Assembly (NCBI RefSeq): GCF_041675725.1
Contig: NZ_JBAYTI010000065.1
Span: 1-13,821, forward strand
Reading direction: 5' to 3'
DNA: 13,821 nucleotides
From: Castellaniella sp041675725
GTDB taxonomy: Bacteria; Pseudomonadota; Gammaproteobacteria; Burkholderiales; Burkholderiaceae_B
The notes beneath the pieces were generated by a model. The model saw nothing but the letters and a program-made list of their open reading frames with translations, was not told the origin of the DNA and did not search any database. Positions 1-6,168 of the stretch are shown here, one piece after another. A program made the position numbers and the translations under genes. Positions within the stretch are counted from its first letter, which is position 1. Every line of letters starts with the position of its first letter.

Positions 1-609
1 CGCATCCTGGCCGAGGTGCGCGAGGTCCTGCCGCGTGACGCGATCATCACCACCGACGTGGGCTGGAACAAGAACGGGGTGGGCCAGCAGTTTCCCATCT
101 ATGAGCCCGGCAGCATCCTCACCCCTGGCGGCTATGCCACCATGGGTTTTGGCGCGCCCGGTGCGCTGGGCGCCAAGCTGGCCTGCCCCGACAAGGTCGT
201 GGTCTCGCTGGTGGGCGATGGCGGCTTCGGCCAGAACCCGGCCCTGCTGGCAACGGCCGTCGAATCCGACATCCCGGTGGTCTGGGTGGTCATGAACAAC
301 TGCGCGTTCGGCACGATTGCCGGCCTGCAGAAGGCCCATTTCGATACGACGCTGGGCACCGTGTTCACAAAAAACGGCGAGCCCTATACGCCGGATTACG
401 CCGCCGTGGCACGGGCCTACGGGGCCGAGGGCGTACGCATCGAGAGCGCCGCCGAATTCAAGGCGGCGCTGGTGCAGGCCATCGACAGTAAAAAGCCTTT
501 TGTCATCGACGTACTGATGCGCAACAACCCGGTGCCCACCGCGGGCCACTGGAATATCCTGGACATTTATTCGCCGGGCCGGCAGATTTCTCATGTGAGC
601 ACCGATTGA
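1..609 (+). CDS. Thiamine-diphosphate-dependent enzyme (acetolactate synthase / 2-oxoacid decarboxylase superfamily), C-terminal part
   Basis: The reading frame is open from base 1 and ends at TGA 607-609, so the 5' part lies outside the window; 202 codons are visible. The fragment is the C-terminal ThDP-binding domain. It shows the Pro-Gly-Gly-Tyr-Ala-Thr-Met-Gly-Phe-Gly stretch typical of this superfamily, followed by the ThDP/Mg motif that begins VGDGGF (about nt 211-228) and ends with VVMNN (about nt 286-300). The family cleaves or joins 2-oxoacids, as in acetolactate synthase, benzoylformate decarboxylase and oxalyl-CoA decarboxylase. The visible part does not fix the substrate, because substrate-binding residues lie partly in the missing N-terminal region. 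The gene converges on the tetR-type gene across an 84-bp gap and is probably a separate transcription unit. A 2-oxoacid decarboxylase working with the aldehyde dehydrogenase at 2893-4368 is possible but speculative. Confidence 0.88.
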   Translation, partial: RILAEVREVLPRDAIITTDVGWNKNGVGQQFPIYEPGSILTPGGYATMGFGAPGALGAKLACPDKVVVSLVGDGGFGQNPALLATAVESDIPVVWVVMNNCAFGTIAGLQKAHFDTTLGTVFTKNGEPYTPDYAAVARAYGAEGVRIESAAEFKAALVQAIDSKKPFVIDVLMRNNPVPTAGHWNILDIYSPGRQISHVSTD

Positions 610-614
610 TCCCA

Positions 615-638
615 GGGCCGCGGCCTGCCTTGCGGCCC
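615..638. terminator. GC-rich hairpin between convergent genes, possible terminator
   Basis: GGGCCGC (615-621) pairs with GCGGCCC (632-638), a 7-bp stem with a 10-nt loop just after the stop at 609. There is no T-run on either side, so intrinsic termination is uncertain. Its position between two convergent genes is the main support. Confidence 0.3.
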
Positions 639-643
639 GGCCA

Positions 644-673
644 CAGGGCCTCAGGGCCTCAGGGCTCAGGGCC
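644..673. repeat. Short tandem repeat CAGGGCCT, about four units
   Basis: CAGGGCCT occurs at 644-651 and 652-659, followed by the shortened copies CAGGGCT (660-666) and CAGGGCC (667-673). The array lies wholly in the gap between two convergent gene ends, where slippage has little cost. No function is apparent. Confidence 0.7.
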
Positions 674-693
674 AAATGGCTGGCGCGGCAATG

Positions 694-1326
694 TCAGGCG
701 GCCATGTAGCGCAGGATCATCTCGATCACGTTCGCGCGCCGTTGGGCATAGGCTTCGGGCGCCATGATGTCGCGCTTGAAAATGAGCGAGAACGTATGCT
801 GGTTGGATACGTGAAAGAAGCACAGGGCGCTGATCGAGGCATGCAGATCGATCGGATCCAGGCCGCTGCGAAACAGCCCTTGCGCGCAACCGCGTGCGTA
901 GATCTTGCGGATGCCGTCGATCGCCGGGATGTTGAGTGTCTTGATCGAGGTCGACTGCGCGATGTATCGGCCGTGATGCATGTTTTCATTCATGACCAGG
1001 CGCACGAAATCCTGGTTCTGCGACTGGTAGTCGAACGTGAAGCCGACCAGGGTGCGCATGGCCTGATCGGGGGGCATGCTGTCCAGCTGCAAGCTGCCCT
1101 CGATGTCGCGAATGCTGCGATAAGAGGCCTCGAGGGCGGCCAGGTACAGCGCCTGCTTGCTGCCGAAGTAGTAGTAGATCATGCGCTTGCTGCTGGCGGT
1201 CTGCGCGGCAATCTCGTCGATCCGGGCGCCCGCAAGCCCCTTCTTGGCGAATTCGCGGATGGCGACTTCGAGAATGTTGCGGCGGGTGGCGGCTGGCTTG
1301 CCGCGGCGTGAGGAGGCGGGTTTCAC
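694..1326 (-). CDS. TetR/AcrR-family transcriptional regulator
   Basis: This is a DNA-binding one-component repressor of about 210 aa, the usual TetR length. The N-terminal helix-turn-helix spans about residues 14-62 and contains the typical series ARIDEIAAQT, then SSKRMIYYYFGSK. The rest is an all-helical ligand and dimer domain with FVRLVMNENMHHGRYI near residues 115-130, a pattern common in this class. I chose the GTG at 1324-1326, which starts 16 bp after the stop of the 3-dehydroquinate dehydratase gene. An ATG at 1411-1413 would add 29 residues of low-complexity Arg/Pro sequence and overlap the aroQ end by 71 bp, which is less likely. No strong Shine-Dalgarno is seen before the GTG, so translation may be coupled to aroQ. 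As last gene of the aroE-aroQ-tetR operon it probably represses its own operon through the palindrome at 2737-2752, and the TRAP operon through 10166-10181. That assignment is inference. Confidence 0.9.
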   Translation of the reverse strand: MKPASSRRGKPAATRRNILEVAIREFAKKGLAGARIDEIAAQTASSKRMIYYYFGSKQALYLAALEASYRSIRDIEGSLQLDSMPPDQAMRTLVGFTFDYQSQNQDFVRLVMNENMHHGRYIAQSTSIKTLNIPAIDGIRKIYARGCAQGLFRSGLDPIDLHASISALCFFHVSNQHTFSLIFKRDIMAPEAYAQRRANVIEMILRYMAA

Positions 1327-1342
1327 GGGGCGGCGCGAAGGG

Positions 1343-1792
1343 TCAGCCGGCCTGTCGCGCTTGTACGGCGGAGACGGCTGCGCGCAGCGCCAACAGGTAG
1401 CTGTCGACGCCAAAGCCGCAGATCTGGCCCATCACGATCTCTGCAAACACGGATTGGTGGCGGAAGGGCTCGCGTGCGTGGATGTTCGACATGTGCAGCT
1501 CGACGATAGGCACCGTGAGGATGGCGAGTGCATCGCGCAGGCCATAGCTGTAGTGGGTCCATGCGCCGGCATTGATCAGCACTGCGTCGACCCCGTCGGT
1601 GTACGCCTGGTGGATGCGTTCGCACATCGCGCCTTCGCAGTTGGTCTGGTAGCTTTCCATGTCGGCGCCCAGGGTCTTGGCCAACGACGCCAGCTGGGCA
1701 TCGATCTGCGCCAGGGTGATGGTGCCGTACTGTTTGGGATCGCGCTTGCCGAACATATTGTGGTTGATGCCGTGCAGCATGAGGATCTTCAT
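1343..1792 (-). CDS. aroQ: Type II 3-dehydroquinate dehydratase
   Basis: The enzyme dehydrates 3-dehydroquinate to 3-dehydroshikimate in the cytoplasm by the enolate route. At 149 aa it has the normal type II length. Residues matching the known active site are all visible: Asn10, Arg17 and Tyr22 in the mobile lid (KRDPKQYGT), Asn74 and His80 (NAGAWTH), His100 to Asn103 (HMSN), and Arg107 and Arg111 (HAREPFRH). The N-terminal signature reads HGINHNMFG where most AroQ proteins read GPNLNLLG, and THYSYGLRDAL replaces THTSVALRDA. It is therefore a divergent, probably catabolic paralogue rather than the housekeeping copy. The start ATG has AGGA about 8 nt upstream. It lies 28 bp downstream of the dehydrogenase gene and 16 bp upstream of the TetR start, so the three form one operon. 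Type II enzymes serve both shikimate biosynthesis and quinate breakdown. Confidence 0.93.
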   Translation of the reverse strand: MKILMLHGINHNMFGKRDPKQYGTITLAQIDAQLASLAKTLGADMESYQTNCEGAMCERIHQAYTDGVDAVLINAGAWTHYSYGLRDALAILTVPIVELHMSNIHAREPFRHQSVFAEIVMGQICGFGVDSYLLALRAAVSAVQARQAG

Positions 1793-1820
1793 GGCGGGTG
1801 TCCTGTGGAAATTTGAGGAA

Positions 1821-2717
1821 TCAGTCAGTATGCATGATCACCCCGTGTCGTGTCAGTACCTGGGCGACGTGATTGGCCATCCGCTGCGCATCGGCCTGGA
1901 TGCCGTCGGTAAAAAGTTCGAACGCGCGCGCGGCCTGATGCACGACCATGCCCAGCCCGTCGATGGTCTTGCAGCCTTTTTGCCGTGCGGCATGGAGTAG
2001 TTCGGTTTCCAGCGGGAAATAAATGATCTCGGCAAACCAGTGCCGTGCCTCGAGCAGATCGGGCGGCAGCGGTGTGCCCGGGTGTTTGCGCATACCGATG
2101 GGGGTGGCATTGATCAGCCCATCGGCCTCGTGCATGGCGCGGGCCAGGTTGCCCCCCGCCTTGACCTCGGCCTGTGGAAAGCGGGCCTGCAGCGCATGGG
2201 CGAGCAGGCTGGCGCGTTCGCTTGCCGGGTCGAAGAGCGACAGCTGGCTGGCCCCCAGCCGCAGGATGGCGTCTGCGACGGCGACGCCCGCGCCGCCCGC
2301 GCCCAGCTGCACCACCCGGCGAGGGGTATGGTCCTGGCCCAGGTGCTCGCGCAGGTTCTGCAGGAAACCGTAGTGATCGGTATTGTGTCCTATGCGTTGG
2401 CCGTTGCGCAGCACCACGGTGTTGACCGCGCCGATCGCGCGCGCCTCGGCGGAGAGCGCGTGCAGGTGGGGAATCACCGCCTGTTTGCAGGGGTGGGTGA
2501 TGTTCAGGCCAGCGAAGCCGAAACGCTCGGCCGCGGTGAGCAGCTCGGGCAGCTGCGCGGGGCCCAGCCCCAGCACACCGAGATCGATGCGCTGATAGAG
2601 GCACAGGATACCGTGTTGGGCGGCTTCGTTTTCGTAGAGGGTGGGGCTGAGTGATTCACCGATGCCGTCGCCGATCAGGCCGAGCAACAAGGCGGGGGTT
2701 TCATGATCTGATCGCAT
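1821..2717 (-). CDS. aroE: Shikimate/quinate 5-dehydrogenase, probably NAD-dependent catabolic type
   Basis: The 298-aa protein oxidises shikimate to 3-dehydroshikimate, or quinate to 3-dehydroquinate, or runs the reverse reaction. Substrate-domain motifs are ESLSP (Ser22, Ser24), GLNITHPCKQ with catalytic Lys78, GAVNT (Asn99) and HNTDHYGF with catalytic Asp114. The nucleotide-binding loop is GAGGAG (139-144). Strand 2 ends in LFDPASERA, with Asp163 where biosynthetic NADP-dependent AroE has an Asn-Arg-Thr motif. An acidic residue here is known to favour NAD in the Corynebacterium-type quinate/shikimate dehydrogenase. EIIYFPLETELL (230-241) and GLGMVVHQA (255-263) also match that branch. Hence a catabolic role is favoured over aromatic amino-acid synthesis, but cofactor and substrate are not proven. 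It is first in the operon with aroQ and tetR, and its promoter at 2760-2789 carries a palindromic operator. The symbol aroE is a family name here. Confidence 0.9.
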   Translation of the reverse strand: MRSDHETPALLLGLIGDGIGESLSPTLYENEAAQHGILCLYQRIDLGVLGLGPAQLPELLTAAERFGFAGLNITHPCKQAVIPHLHALSAEARAIGAVNTVVLRNGQRIGHNTDHYGFLQNLREHLGQDHTPRRVVQLGAGGAGVAVADAILRLGASQLSLFDPASERASLLAHALQARFPQAEVKAGGNLARAMHEADGLINATPIGMRKHPGTPLPPDLLEARHWFAEIIYFPLETELLHAARQKGCKTIDGLGMVVHQAARAFELFTDGIQADAQRMANHVAQVLTRHGVIMHTD

Positions 2718-2736
2718 GAAAAGTCCATCTGCAAGG

Positions 2737-2752
2737 TGTACTGTTTAGTACA
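2737..2752. promoter_or_regulatory. Palindromic operator TGTACTGTTTAGTACA, probable TetR site
   Basis: The arms TGTACT and AGTACA are perfect inverted repeats around GTTT. The site starts 7 bp downstream of the -10 box of the dehydrogenase promoter, so a bound protein would cover the transcription start. The same TGTAC-N6-GTACA pattern recurs at 10166-10181 in the same position relative to an equivalent promoter. I infer binding by the TetR protein encoded at 694-1326. Confidence 0.75.
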
Positions 2753-2759
2753 TAAAGAG

Positions 2760-2789
2760 ACTATATCGGCGCGGGGCTGGCTGCGTCAA
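2760..2789 (-). promoter_or_regulatory. Sigma-70 promoter for the aroE-aroQ-tetR operon
   Basis: Read on the minus strand, TTGACG (2784-2789) is followed after 18 bp by TATAGT (2760-2765). The predicted start lies at the edge of the palindrome 2737-2752. The leader to the ATG at 2717 would be about 35 nt. Both hexamers and the spacing are identical to those of the TRAP promoter at 10190-10219. Confidence 0.7.
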
Positions 2790-2817
2790 TACAAATTGAC
2801 GGGTGGCGGCCCAAGGC

Positions 2818-2846
2818 TTGAGTTATTCCATATAGCAGAATAAGAT
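2818..2846 (+). promoter_or_regulatory. Promoter for the aldehyde dehydrogenase gene
   Basis: TTGAGT (2818-2823), a 17-bp spacer and TAAGAT (2841-2846) make a fair sigma-70 match. The ATG at 2893 lies about 40 nt downstream of the predicted start. It diverges from the aroE promoter with 28 bp between the two -35 boxes. An inverted repeat occupies its spacer (see 2823-2843). Confidence 0.5.
2823..2843. promoter_or_regulatory. Inverted repeat TTATTC-N9-GAATAA inside the aldehyde dehydrogenase promoter
   Basis: TTATTC (2823-2828) and GAATAA (2838-2843) are perfect inverted arms around CATATAGCA. The repeat spans the -35/-10 spacer, a position suited to repression. The AT-rich TTCC...GAA core recalls operators of IclR-family regulators, and an IclR gene lies at 6165-6878. 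The link is an inference. Confidence 0.4.
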
Positions 2847-2892
2847 TCTACGAGAGAGAACCCGGTTGTTTCCAGACAAGGCTGAAACCATC

Positions 2893-4368
2893 ATGTCGCT
2901 GCCCCAGTACGATCATTTCATCAATGGCACCCCCGTCGCCCCAGTCGAAGGGGGCTATTTCGACACTGAAAACCCCTACACGGGGCAGATCTGGGCACAG
3001 GTCGCGCGCGGCAGCGCAGCCGACGTCGATGCCGCGGTGGCCGCGGCGCATGCCGCGTTCGAAGGTCCGTGGGGCGGGCTCACCGCCACGCGCCGCGGCC
3101 AACTGCTGCGTCGCCTGGCTGATCTCATCATCCAGCACGCGCCGCGGCTGGCGGAAATCGAGCAGCGCGACAATGGCAAGCTTTCGTCGGAAGTCGTCGC
3201 CCAGGTGCGCTATATGGGCGACTATTTCCATTACTATGCCGGCCTGGCCGACAAGATCGAAAGCAAGGTCATCCCGACCGACAAACCGGGGGTCTTCACT
3301 TTCACGCGCTACGAGGCCAAGGGCGTCGTGGCCATCATCACGCCCTGGAATTCCCCACTCACGCTCACCAGCTGGAAGCTCGCCCCCGCGCTCGCGGCTG
3401 GCTGCACGGCGGTGGTCAAGCCGTCTGAGTTCACATCGGCTTCAATGCTGGAATTCGCCACCTTGTTCGAGCAGGCGGGCTTTCCGCCTGGGGTGGTGAA
3501 TGTGGTCACGGGGTTCGGGCCCGAGGTCGGCGAGCCGCTCGTCTCGCATCCCGATGTCGCGCACATTGGCTTCACCGGCGGCGAGGCCGCCGGCAAGCGT
3601 ATCTACGAAGCGGCCGCGCGCCATCTCAAGACCGTCACGCTCGAGCTCGGCGGCAAGTCGCCCAACATCATCTTCGACGATGCCGATCTCGACCAAGCCG
3701 TCAAGGGCGTCGTCTCGGGCATTTTTGCCGCGTCCGGGCAAAGCTGCCAGGCCGGCTCGCGGGTGCTGGTCCAGGAAAGCATCCACGATGCGCTGATCGA
3801 GCGTCTGATCGCCTTTGTGCGCACGGCCAAACTGGGCGACCCCACACAGCCCGATACCCAGATCGGGCCCATTGCCACGCGTCCGCAGTTCCAGAAGATT
3901 CTGGACTACATCCAGATCGCGCGCGATGAGGGCGCCACGTGTGTGCTGGGGGGCAAGGCGCGCAGCGACCTGGGTGCGGGGCAGTTCATCGAGCCCACCA
4001 TCTTCACCAACGTGGCCAACCACATGCGCATCGCCCAAGAAGAAGTCTTCGGCCCGGTATTGTGCGTCATCCCTTTCAAGGACGAGGCGGACGCCATCCG
4101 CATCGGCAACGACATCCTCTACGGCCTGGCCGGTGCGGTCTGGACGCGCAGCCTGCACCGCGCCATGCTGGTCACGGAAAAACTGAAGGCCGGCACCGTG
4201 TGGGTCAACAACTACCGGGCTACCAGCATGACGACGCCCTTTGGCGGTTACAAACGCTCGGGCATCGGCCGTGAATCAGGTTCGGATGCGGTGTACGAAT
4301 ACCTGGACACCAAGAGCGTCTGGATTTCCACCGACCTCGATGTGCCCAACCCGTTCATTCGCCGGTGA
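2893..4368 (+). CDS. NAD(P)-dependent aldehyde dehydrogenase
   Basis: This 491-aa protein has the full length of the ALDH superfamily and oxidises an aldehyde to the acid in the cytosol. Visible landmarks in order are PWNSP with the oxyanion Asn153, VVKPSE with cofactor-binding Lys176, GFTGG (226-230) of the nucleotide site, ELGGKSP with the general base Glu251, SGQSCQAGSR with the nucleophile Cys285, EEVFGPV, and the C-terminal PFGGYKRSGIGRE. All catalytic residues are present. I chose ATG 2893, with AAGG about 11 nt upstream. A TTG at 2866 in the same frame would add nine residues without homologous character. The gene stands alone between two minus-strand operons, with its own promoter. 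The substrate cannot be told from sequence. Its position suggests a role in the same aromatic or cyclic-acid catabolism, or with the ThDP enzyme at 1-609, but neither is shown. Confidence 0.93.
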   Translation: MSLPQYDHFINGTPVAPVEGGYFDTENPYTGQIWAQVARGSAADVDAAVAAAHAAFEGPWGGLTATRRGQLLRRLADLIIQHAPRLAEIEQRDNGKLSSEVVAQVRYMGDYFHYYAGLADKIESKVIPTDKPGVFTFTRYEAKGVVAIITPWNSPLTLTSWKLAPALAAGCTAVVKPSEFTSASMLEFATLFEQAGFPPGVVNVVTGFGPEVGEPLVSHPDVAHIGFTGGEAAGKRIYEAAARHLKTVTLELGGKSPNIIFDDADLDQAVKGVVSGIFAASGQSCQAGSRVLVQESIHDALIERLIAFVRTAKLGDPTQPDTQIGPIATRPQFQKILDYIQIARDEGATCVLGGKARSDLGAGQFIEPTIFTNVANHMRIAQEEVFGPVLCVIPFKDEADAIRIGNDILYGLAGAVWTRSLHRAMLVTEKLKAGTVWVNNYRATSMTTPFGGYKRSGIGRESGSDAVYEYLDTKSVWISTDLDVPNPFIRR

Positions 4369-4390
4369 ACCCTTGGGTGTCGGGTGCCGG

Positions 4391-4420
4391 GTGTCAGGAT
4401 GGCGCGTGTCAGGATGGCGG
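4391..4420. repeat. 15-bp tandem duplication spanning the stop codon of the TIM-barrel gene
   Basis: GTGTCAGGATGGCGC (4391-4405) is followed directly by GTGTCAGGATGGCGG (4406-4420), 14 of 15 bases identical. Bases 4378-4390 carry further decayed GGGTGTC/GGGTGCC units. The inner copy holds the TGA (4409-4411) of the minus-strand gene. The outer copy repeats it in the short gap before the convergent aldehyde dehydrogenase end. Confidence 0.75.
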
Positions 4421-5278
4421 GTGGCGCCTGAGTGGCAGCCGCCCGCGCAGCACTTGTGTATTGACCCAGGCCATGGCCTGCGCCCCCATGGTGGCCACGG
4501 CGTGCGCTGGTAGTTGCCGGTAGTCGTCGTTGAAGACCAGCAGGCTGTAGTTGCCCGCGTAGCCCATCCAGTGTACGTGCCGCACGAAAGCGGCCACCTG
4601 CGCCTGCCGCACCCCGCTGCCTGGGAACACGCGCATGTGGTCGGCGTTCTGCAGAGCGCGTTCCTGGAAGAATGGCACGGTGAAATCGGCCAGCTGGACC
4701 AGCGCGATCTTGTGGACGGCAATGTCGTTTAGCGTATCCAGGGCCAGGCCCGAGGCGATGAAGTGAAAAGCATCCAGCACCAGACCCAGGTTCGCGTGGT
4801 TCACCCGATCGACCAGCGTCCAGGCCGCCTGGGTGTCGGAGATCGCACGCCCCCACGGGATGGCCTTGAAGCCTACCCGCACGCCAGTGGGCACGGCCAG
4901 ATTGGCGAGCTTGCGCAAGTCGGTTTCGGCCCGCTCGAGGGCATTTTCGTGCTGTTCGGCGGCGGCCGAGGCACACACCAGCAGCAGGGGGGCACCGACA
5001 TCCACGCAGACGTCCAGCAGCGCCTTGACGATATCCAGTTTGTATTCGTGGGCGGGCCCGCTGAGGCCCTCGTAGTTGCGCATCAGCTGCAGGCCGGTGA
5101 CCTGCAGCCTGCTTTCGCGCACGACTTGCACGGCGGCCTCGTAGCCGCGTGGGTGGTTCGCGAGATCGCGCGCCCAGAGCGTGACATGTGAGAATCCGGC
5201 CTGCTCGGCGGCGGCGAGCCGCTGTTCGAGCGGCCCCGCCATGCAGGCCAGGTCGATGCCGAAGTGTGTGCGGTTCAA
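4409..5278 (-). CDS. Sugar-phosphate isomerase/epimerase-like TIM-barrel protein (3-dehydroshikimate dehydratase-related)
   Basis: The 289-aa protein belongs to the xylose-isomerase-like TIM-barrel family, which also supplies the N-terminal domain of the bacterial 3-dehydroshikimate dehydratase that makes protocatechuate. Family landmarks are FGIDLACMAG at the N-terminus, LVLDAFHF (Asp169, His172), VQLADF (Gln195), MRVFPGSG (215-222) and SLLVFND (245-251). Relatives normally have metal-binding Glu in YEAxxWG and in SLEVFND; here these positions are Lys138 (FKAIPWG) and Leu247. Two of four expected metal ligands are thus missing, so the reaction may differ or the protein may be regulatory. The start is TTG 5276-5278, whose last two bases belong to the TGA of the upstream VOC gene (TTGA overlap). 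This start restores the conserved N-terminus, while the internal ATG at 5240-5242 would remove it. It is translated as the distal gene of the iclR-VOC-TIM unit. Confidence 0.8.
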   Translation of the reverse strand: MNRTHFGIDLACMAGPLEQRLAAAEQAGFSHVTLWARDLANHPRGYEAAVQVVRESRLQVTGLQLMRNYEGLSGPAHEYKLDIVKALLDVCVDVGAPLLLVCASAAAEQHENALERAETDLRKLANLAVPTGVRVGFKAIPWGRAISDTQAAWTLVDRVNHANLGLVLDAFHFIASGLALDTLNDIAVHKIALVQLADFTVPFFQERALQNADHMRVFPGSGVRQAQVAAFVRHVHWMGYAGNYSLLVFNDDYRQLPAHAVATMGAQAMAWVNTQVLRGRLPLRRHPPS

Positions 5279-6168
5279 GGCGTGTGCTCGGGGAAAGGCT
5301 GGCCGGCGCTGTGCCCCACGAATTCGAAGTTGACGTCGTAGGACAGGGCGGCCGTGATGGCGCCATGCGCATCCGGCGCGATGAAGACGTTGTCCTGGAA
5401 GGGCACGCCGCGGGCCTTGAGCACCCGGACCGCCTCGAGGACGTCGGGGACGCCGAAGGCCAGCCGGGCCAGCTGCTCGTGCCATTCGGTGTCGAACAGG
5501 GCGTTGCCGACGGGCTCGACCAGCTGCAGGTAAAACTGTTGGCACGGGCTTTCCAGAATGGTGCCATGCGGCAGGATGCCAAACCGCGTGTGCGGCGGCA
5601 GGGCGCGAAAGCCCAGCAGCTGGCTGTAGAAATCGATCCACTCGGGGCTGCGTCCCGAATGGATGTACTGGACCACGCCGAACACGTGCAGGCCGGGAAC
5701 GACAGGTTCGACCCCGCCGTCGTCGGTGAGGTAGTCGAAGTCTACATCGTAGATGGACACATTGCGGCGCTGGTCGACCAGATACAGAATGGCATCGCCG
5801 ACGCTGTGGATCCCCGGGATGTTCAGCTCCATGGCCCCGGCGCGGGTAGGGATGGGCCATGCGCCCCACTGTATGCAACGCTCGTAGGCCTGGGTGGCGT
5901 TGGCCACGCGGATGGCGATGGCGCCGATCTGGTTGTCGCCCTCGGGGCGATCGAGCGATGACCGTGAAAGCGGGTCGGCGTTGATGATGAGGTTGATCGG
6001 CCCTTGCCGGTACAAACATACGGCCCGCGAGCGGTGCCGGGCCACCAGCCGAAAGCCCAACTGCACCAGCACCGCGCCAAGTTCGTCGGGCGTGCTGGAG
6101 ACGTATTCGATGAACTCGATCCCGCACATCTCCAGCGGGTTGTTCGCTGGAGCGGTGGGGGGATTCAT
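5275..6168 (-). CDS. VOC-superfamily, 4-hydroxyphenylpyruvate dioxygenase-like protein
   Basis: The 297-aa protein has two vicinal-oxygen-chelate halves. The first spans about residues 14-140 (GIEFIEYVSS, then LGFRLVARHRSRAVCLYRQG, then INLIINADP). The second spans about 158-285 (HVFGVVQYIHSG, EWIDFYSQLLGF, RLAFGVPDV, NFEFVGH). This arrangement matches HPPD and the C-terminal domain of the fused 3-dehydroshikimate dehydratases. Aligned by eye to HPPD, the Fe(II) triad His-His-Glu appears as Gly164, Arg235 and Glu282, so only the Glu remains and dioxygenase activity is doubtful. The ATG overlaps the IclR stop as ATGA (6165-6168), with GAGG about 8 nt upstream, and its own stop overlaps the next start. 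This coupling implies equimolar production with the TIM-barrel protein, as expected for two subunits of one enzyme. Confidence 0.82.
   Translation of the reverse strand: MNPPTAPANNPLEMCGIEFIEYVSSTPDELGAVLVQLGFRLVARHRSRAVCLYRQGPINLIINADPLSRSSLDRPEGDNQIGAIAIRVANATQAYERCIQWGAWPIPTRAGAMELNIPGIHSVGDAILYLVDQRRNVSIYDVDFDYLTDDGGVEPVVPGLHVFGVVQYIHSGRSPEWIDFYSQLLGFRALPPHTRFGILPHGTILESPCQQFYLQLVEPVGNALFDTEWHEQLARLAFGVPDVLEAVRVLKARGVPFQDNVFIAPDAHGAITAALSYDVNFEFVGHSAGQPFPEHTP

Noticed and set aside
1327..1413. Longer TetR start at the ATG at 1411-1413
   Set aside because: It adds 29 non-homologous residues and overlaps aroQ by 71 bp. The GTG at 1326 fits the family N-terminus better.
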